Positions 17,743 to 21,662 of a stretch of DNA of 21,662 nt are shown here, piece by piece (positions within the stretch are counted from its first letter, which is position 1; each line of letters opens with the position of its first letter). The notes below the pieces were generated by a model. The model was not told the origin of the DNA, made no database searches, and saw only the letters and a list, made by a program, of their open reading frames with translations. A program made the translations under genes and the position numbers. Origin of the DNA: Gammaproteobacteria bacterium (GTDB lineage Bacteria > Pseudomonadota > Gammaproteobacteria > Chromatiales > Chromatiaceae). The stretch covers positions 1 through 21,662 of the forward strand of contig JAGVUH010000178.1 of NCBI GenBank assembly GCA_019136395.1, in the 5' to 3' direction.

Positions 17743-19179
17743 GTGAGCAACGAGCAGAGCGACAAAAGCACGGCGGCGGAAGAGCTTTATGCTGAAGCCG
17801 GTCAGTGGCACGTCAACACGGGTGGCGAGACCATCCATGCCAAGCGCATGCCTGGAAAATGGCGCACCATCAAATGGGTGTCCGCCGCCATCTGGATCCT
17901 GTTTTTCCTCGGCCCCTACGTGCGCTGGGACGGACGCCAGGCCATCCTCTGGGACATCCCGGCGCGTCAGTACCATATCTTTGGTGCCACCATCCTCCCC
18001 CAGGATTTCTGGATGCTGTCACTGTTGCTGCTCTTCTTCGCCATCTTGCTAGCAGTGGTGACGGCCCTGGCGGGGCGCGTCTGGTGTGGCTTCTTCTGTT
18101 TCCAGACAGTCTGGACCGACGTCTTCACCTGGATCGAGGAAAAATTAGAGGGACAGCCGGCGGCCCGGCGGAAGTTGGATAAAGGCCCCATGGACTTCAC
18201 CAAGTTCCGCGTCAAGGCGCTCAAGCATCTGGTTTGGGCCCTGATCGGCTTCGCGACCGGATTCGCCTTCGTCAGTTGGTTCGTCGATGCCCCGACCCTC
18301 TGGGTCGAGTTCTTTACCGGCCAGTCCGGTATCGCCGCCTATGTCACCGTGGCCCTCTTTACCGTCGGTACCTATGTCCTGGCAGGCTGGCTGCGCGAAC
18401 AGGCCTGTTTCTGGCTCTGCCCCTACGCCCGTATTCAGGGCGTCATGATCGACCGTACCACCATCCTGCCGACCTACGACTTCCACCGCGGCGAACCCCG
18501 TGGTCGGGTCAAGAAGGGTCAGAAGGAGTCGGAGCGGAGCACGGGCGACTGCGTCGACTGCAATCAATGCGTCGCCGTCTGCCCCACGGGCATCGACATC
18601 CGCCAGGGCCAGCAGGAGGGCTGTATCACATGCGCCCTGTGCCTGGACGCCTGCGACGCCGTGATGGTCAAGCTCGGTCGGCCCGTCGGCCTTATCCGAT
18701 ATGCCTCCCTTGACGAACTGGAGGGCAAGCCCGTCAAACCGCTCCTGACCCGTCCGCGGGTCTGGATCTACACCGCCATTCTCCTGGCCGCGCTCTCCGG
18801 CATCCTCTACGGTTTGACGGCCCTGGATCCGATGGAACTCAAGGTTCTGCATGAACGGGCGCCCCTCTTTGCCACCCTTACGGATGGTTCCATCCAGAAC
18901 AAGTACACCCTGAAGATCCTCAACAAGCAGAACGAAGACCTGGAGGTGCGGATCAGTGCCTTTGGTCCCGAGGGTATGCAACTGATCGGCGCCGATGAAG
19001 CCGTGAAGGCTCGCAAGGGCTTTGTCTCTCCGGCCATGGTCTTCGTCAAGGTGCCGCGTAAGAATCTGAAGGCGGAGCGCGAAGACGTTGTCTTCCGCAT
19101 CGAGGCCACCCGGCCCGATGGCCAGGTCATCGCCACGGAACGTACCAGTATCTTTATCGGCCCCAAGCCACAGCCCTGA
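17743..19179 (+). CDS. ccoG: Cytochrome c oxidase accessory protein CcoG (FixG), iron-sulfur copper reductase
   Basis: CcoG is a membrane ferredoxin-like protein; Cu(II)-to-Cu(I) reduction for cbb3 assembly is reported for the Rhodobacter member. From GTG 17743 the product is 478 residues. It has several membrane segments, cysteine motifs in RVWCGFFCFQTVWTDVF and QACFWLCPYARIQGVMID, and a two-cluster ferredoxin domain with C270-C273-C276-C280 followed by Pro and C294-C297-C300-C304. A last membrane segment (near residues 345-365) leads to a C-terminal periplasmic Ig-like domain ending ERTSIFIGP. GGGAGAGG at 17730-17737 with a 5-nt spacer marks the GTG; the frame is open to 17605 but without conserved sequence. 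It heads the assembly-gene set, separated from ccoNOQP by a terminator. Confidence 0.96.
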   Translation: MSNEQSDKSTAAEELYAEAGQWHVNTGGETIHAKRMPGKWRTIKWVSAAIWILFFLGPYVRWDGRQAILWDIPARQYHIFGATILPQDFWMLSLLLLFFAILLAVVTALAGRVWCGFFCFQTVWTDVFTWIEEKLEGQPAARRKLDKGPMDFTKFRVKALKHLVWALIGFATGFAFVSWFVDAPTLWVEFFTGQSGIAAYVTVALFTVGTYVLAGWLREQACFWLCPYARIQGVMIDRTTILPTYDFHRGEPRGRVKKGQKESERSTGDCVDCNQCVAVCPTGIDIRQGQQEGCITCALCLDACDAVMVKLGRPVGLIRYASLDELEGKPVKPLLTRPRVWIYTAILLAALSGILYGLTALDPMELKVLHERAPLFATLTDGSIQNKYTLKILNKQNEDLEVRISAFGPEGMQLIGADEAVKARKGFVSPAMVFVKVPRKNLKAEREDVVFRIEATRPDGQVIATERTSIFIGPKPQP

Positions 19180-19401
19180 GGGTGGTGGGTCCGCTAACAG
19201 AGGCTAGCCGCCAAGTAATAGGCGAGAGGGAACTGTTCCAAGGGGGATGTGGCGAGACCTGGAACTCTGGGTAGCCTCCCAGGGGGCCTGAAAGGGATTT
19301 CCGGGCCCCGCAGTGCCTCTCGATTCTTCCCCGTGGTGGACGCGGCGTGGTTACAATATCGGCCATTGCCTTTTGTATCTCCCGTTGGAGCTGATGGTGC
19401 C

Positions 19402-19944
19402 ATGACAGACCCCCGCGCGCAGACCAAGTCCATGCCTGCCTGGAAGAGTCCTTGGGTAATCGGGTGGATCGCCCTGGTCTCTGTGGTCCTCGTCGTCAAT
19501 CTCACCCTGGTCATTCTGGGAGTATCCACCAATCCGGGCCTAGTGATCGATAATTTCTATGACCGTGGTCAGAATCACGAAAAGAACTGGGCCAGCAGGC
19601 AGGCCCGTGATCCCGGCTGGGTGATGCAGGCCGATGTGCCACAGGATTTGGTGGTTGGCGAGCCTAAGTCCCTGCGCTTCTTCCTGGTCGATAAGGCCGG
19701 ACGGCCGGCGGCCGTCGAGGAGGCGCACTTTTACGCCTACCGCCCCTCGGATTCCCAGCGGGATTTCGACCTGCCCATGATCGAGGAAGGACCCGGCCGT
19801 TATCGGGTGGACGTCAACTTTCCCCTGGTTGGGGCCTGGGACACCCTGGTGGCCGTCCGCCATGGCGGGGAGGAATTCACCCATGGCCGCCGCGTTCAGG
19901 TGCCGGGCCCAGCCGTCAGAACGGCGCAGCCGGCCGTTAATTGA
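19402..19944 (+). CDS. ccoH: Cytochrome oxidase maturation protein CcoH (FixH)
   Basis: CcoH is a small membrane-anchored assembly protein of cbb3 oxidase. From ATG 19402 the product is 180 residues with a short cytoplasmic N-terminus, one membrane helix (about 17-40) and a periplasmic beta-rich domain. Family marks are DNFYDRGQNHEK-like sequence after the helix, LRFFLVDKAGRP, and the end section GRYRVDVNFPLVGAWDTLVAVRHGG. The frame is open to 19249 without conserved residues. The 222-bp gap behind ccoG holds a TACAAT (19352-19357) that could be a -10 box, but no matching -35, so separate transcription from ccoG is uncertain. Confidence 0.92.
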   Translation: MTDPRAQTKSMPAWKSPWVIGWIALVSVVLVVNLTLVILGVSTNPGLVIDNFYDRGQNHEKNWASRQARDPGWVMQADVPQDLVVGEPKSLRFFLVDKAGRPAAVEEAHFYAYRPSDSQRDFDLPMIEEGPGRYRVDVNFPLVGAWDTLVAVRHGGEEFTHGRRVQVPGPAVRTAQPAVN

Positions 19945-19956
19945 GATTTCTTCCCT

Positions 19957-19984
19957 GCCAGCCAGTTGCCGGATCTTGGCTGGC
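19957..19984 (+). other. Stem-loop between ccoH and ccoI
   Basis: GCCAGCCA (19957-19964) and TGGCTGGC (19977-19984) form a perfect 8-bp stem with a 12-nt loop in the 84-bp gap. There is no T-tract, so it is more likely an mRNA stability or attenuation element than a terminator. Confidence 0.5.
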
Positions 19985-20028
19985 GTCTCTAGCTGACCCG
20001 AGCCCCTTCCGCGAGCGGATCGCTGGCG

Positions 20029-21662
20029 GTGACTGATCCCACGGCTCCCACCCCCTCCGCGACCTCTACCCCGATGGGGTGCTTCCATTGTGGTCTGGAG
20101 GTAACCCCCAAGGCCATGGTTCAGGCCCCGATTCGGGGTATCCCGCGCGTGTTTTGCTGCACCGGGTGCAAATCGGTGTGCGAGGCGATCCATGCCGCGG
20201 GGTTGGAGGGCTTTTACCAACGCACGCCCGAGGGCGAACTCCTTGGCCCCCCCCCGGAGCCTCCCAAGGACCTGGCCCTCTACGACATCGACGAGGTTCA
20301 GGAGGAGTTCGTGGACTCCCTGGGCGAGGTCCGGGAAATCAACCTGCTGGTGGAGGGCATCCACTGCGCGGCCTGCGTCTGGCTGATCGAGAATAGCCTG
20401 AAAGCCCTGCCCGGGGTGGCCGAGGCGCGGGTCAATCTCACTGGCCGGCGCCTGCGGTTGCGCTGGGATAACCGTCGCCTCAAGCTGTCCCAGGTCCTCA
20501 AGCGCCTAGGGGAGATCGGCTACGTTGCCATGCCCTTCGATCCCGAGGTGGCAGAGGGTTCCCTGCAACGGGCCAATCGCCGCCTGCTCTACCGCATGGC
20601 CGTGGCCGCCTTTGGCATGATGAACCTGATGTGGATCTCCATCGCCCTTTACGCGGGGGCGGATGAGGGGGAGTTCCGTGGCCTGTTCCACTGGATTGGT
20701 TTTGCCATCGCCACGCCCGTGCTCCTCTATTCGGGTTGGCCTTTTTACCAGGGCGCGGTCCGGGGGGTGCGGGCCCGCAGCCTGACCATGGATCTGCCCA
20801 TTGCCATCGGCGTCTCGATTACTTACCTGTACTCGCTCTATGTGACGGTGACGGGCACCCAGATCAGTGATGTCTATTGGGACACGGTGGTCAATTTCCT
20901 CTTCGTGATCCTGGTCGGGCGCTTTCTTGAGTCCATCTCCAAGCGTCAGGCGGTGGCCTCCACCCAGCGACTCCTCGATCTCCAGCCCAAGGTCGCGACC
21001 GTCCTGCGGGATGATGAGGAGGTGCTGCTGCCGATGCGCGCCCTCAAGGCTGGCGAGACGGTCCTGGTGCGGCCGGGGGAGAAGGTCCCGGTGGATGGCC
21101 TCATCCTGGAGGGTAAAAGCCAGGTGGACGAGTCCATGCTCACCGGTGAGTCACGGCCCGTGCTCAAGGCCCAGGGGGACCGGGTGGCGGCCGGCACCCT
21201 CAACGGTCCCGGCGTCCTGCGGGTCCGGGTCGAGGGCCTGCTGCGCGACACGGCCCTGGGTCGCATCATCGCCCTGGTGGAGCAAGCCCAGGCTAGCAAG
21301 GCCCCCATCCAGTGCACCGCCGATCGGATCGTGCCCTGGTTTGTCGCCGTCACCCTGAGCCTGGGGTTGGCCACCTTCCTCTTCTGGCTGGGTACGGACC
21401 TGGAAGTGGCCCTGATGGCGGCCACCGCCGTGCTCATCATCACTTGTCCCTGCGCCTTCGGCATGGCCACCCCCATGGCGATTGCCGTCGCCTCGGGACT
21501 CGGCGCCCGTCATGGCATCCTGGTCAAGACGGGGGCGGTGCTGGAGAGTTTGTCGAGCATCGATCACTTCGTCTTCGACAAGACCGGTACCCTCACGGAG
21601 GGCCGGCCGGCGGTGACGGCCATCGCCAGCGCCGCCGGCCTTTGGCAACGGGGGCAGGGGAG
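20029..21662 (+). CDS. ccoI: Copper-translocating P-type ATPase CcoI (FixI), 3' end outside window
   Basis: CcoI exports copper across the inner membrane for insertion into cbb3 oxidase. The first 544 residues are present from GTG 20029; an in-frame TAG at 19990 limits upstream starts, and ATG 20074 is an alternative. Order of parts: an N-terminal cysteine-rich metal-binding domain (CFHC at 18-21, CCTGC at 43-47, Cys51), a heavy-metal-associated domain with GIHCAAC (110-116), membrane helices, the actuator TGES (372-375), the ion-binding CPC (473-475) and the phosphorylation motif DKTGT (517-521). The extra N-terminal domain sets the FixI group apart from ordinary CopA. A run of nine C residues (20247-20255) encodes part of GPPPEPP. 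The ATP-binding domain is cut by the window end. Confidence 0.96.
   Translation, partial: MTDPTAPTPSATSTPMGCFHCGLEVTPKAMVQAPIRGIPRVFCCTGCKSVCEAIHAAGLEGFYQRTPEGELLGPPPEPPKDLALYDIDEVQEEFVDSLGEVREINLLVEGIHCAACVWLIENSLKALPGVAEARVNLTGRRLRLRWDNRRLKLSQVLKRLGEIGYVAMPFDPEVAEGSLQRANRRLLYRMAVAAFGMMNLMWISIALYAGADEGEFRGLFHWIGFAIATPVLLYSGWPFYQGAVRGVRARSLTMDLPIAIGVSITYLYSLYVTVTGTQISDVYWDTVVNFLFVILVGRFLESISKRQAVASTQRLLDLQPKVATVLRDDEEVLLPMRALKAGETVLVRPGEKVPVDGLILEGKSQVDESMLTGESRPVLKAQGDRVAAGTLNGPGVLRVRVEGLLRDTALGRIIALVEQAQASKAPIQCTADRIVPWFVAVTLSLGLATFLFWLGTDLEVALMAATAVLIITCPCAFGMATPMAIAVASGLGARHGILVKTGAVLESLSSIDHFVFDKTGTLTEGRPAVTAIASAAGLWQRGQG
20247..20255 (+). repeat. Nine-C homopolymer inside ccoI
   Basis: Nine consecutive C residues fall in the linker between the cysteine-rich and heavy-metal-associated domains, encoding three prolines. 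A change of one base would truncate the ATPase before its membrane part. Confidence 0.8.

Overview
The window is a contiguous piece of a GC-rich gammaproteobacterial chromosome. The gene orders (spc/alpha ribosomal operons, surE-pcm-rpoS, ccoNOQP-G-H-I) and the near-colinearity of the proteins with Escherichia coli and Pseudomonas homologues support Gammaproteobacteria. A Chromatiales-like lineage is a guess from overall flavour only. No mobile element, CRISPR array, tRNA or rRNA was seen. Every gene is on the + strand except smrB.

Region 1 (1-8370) is the distal part of the S10-spc-alpha ribosomal protein cluster: rplX (cut by the window start), rplE, rpsN, rpsH, rplF, rplR, rpsE, rpmD, rplO, secY, rpmJ, then rpsM, rpsK, rpsD, rpoA, rplQ and a clear intrinsic terminator at 8347-8370. 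It encodes ribosomal proteins, the SecY translocon pore and the RNA polymerase alpha subunit. A good promoter candidate lies between rpmJ and rpsM. An unusually long 158-bp spacer between rpsN and rpsH holds a second, weaker one.

Region 2 (8414-13672) is housekeeping and stress biology. It holds a SAM hydroxide adenosyltransferase (DUF62) gene, dapB for lysine and peptidoglycan synthesis, a convergent smrB for ribosome rescue, then surE, pcm and rpoS. The usual nlpD between pcm and rpoS is missing and is replaced by about 250 bp with no recognisable gene.

Region 3 (13673-21662) is a complete cbb3-type cytochrome c oxidase locus followed by its assembly genes. The structural genes are ccoN, ccoO, ccoQ and ccoP. 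After a strong hairpin comes an unclassified 49-residue one-helix membrane protein with an excellent ribosome binding site, closed by an intrinsic terminator. Then come ccoG, ccoH and the 5' two-thirds of ccoI, a copper P-type ATPase that runs off the window end. Together these encode a high-affinity terminal oxidase for low oxygen plus the copper reduction and delivery machinery that matures it. FNR/ANR-like palindromes lie upstream of ccoN and ccoG.

I found no convincing undescribed multi-gene system. The items most worth a second look are the 49-residue ORF after ccoP, the variant FNR-type palindrome before ccoG, the missing nlpD, and homopolymeric G/C tracts in or beside pcm, ccoO and ccoI.
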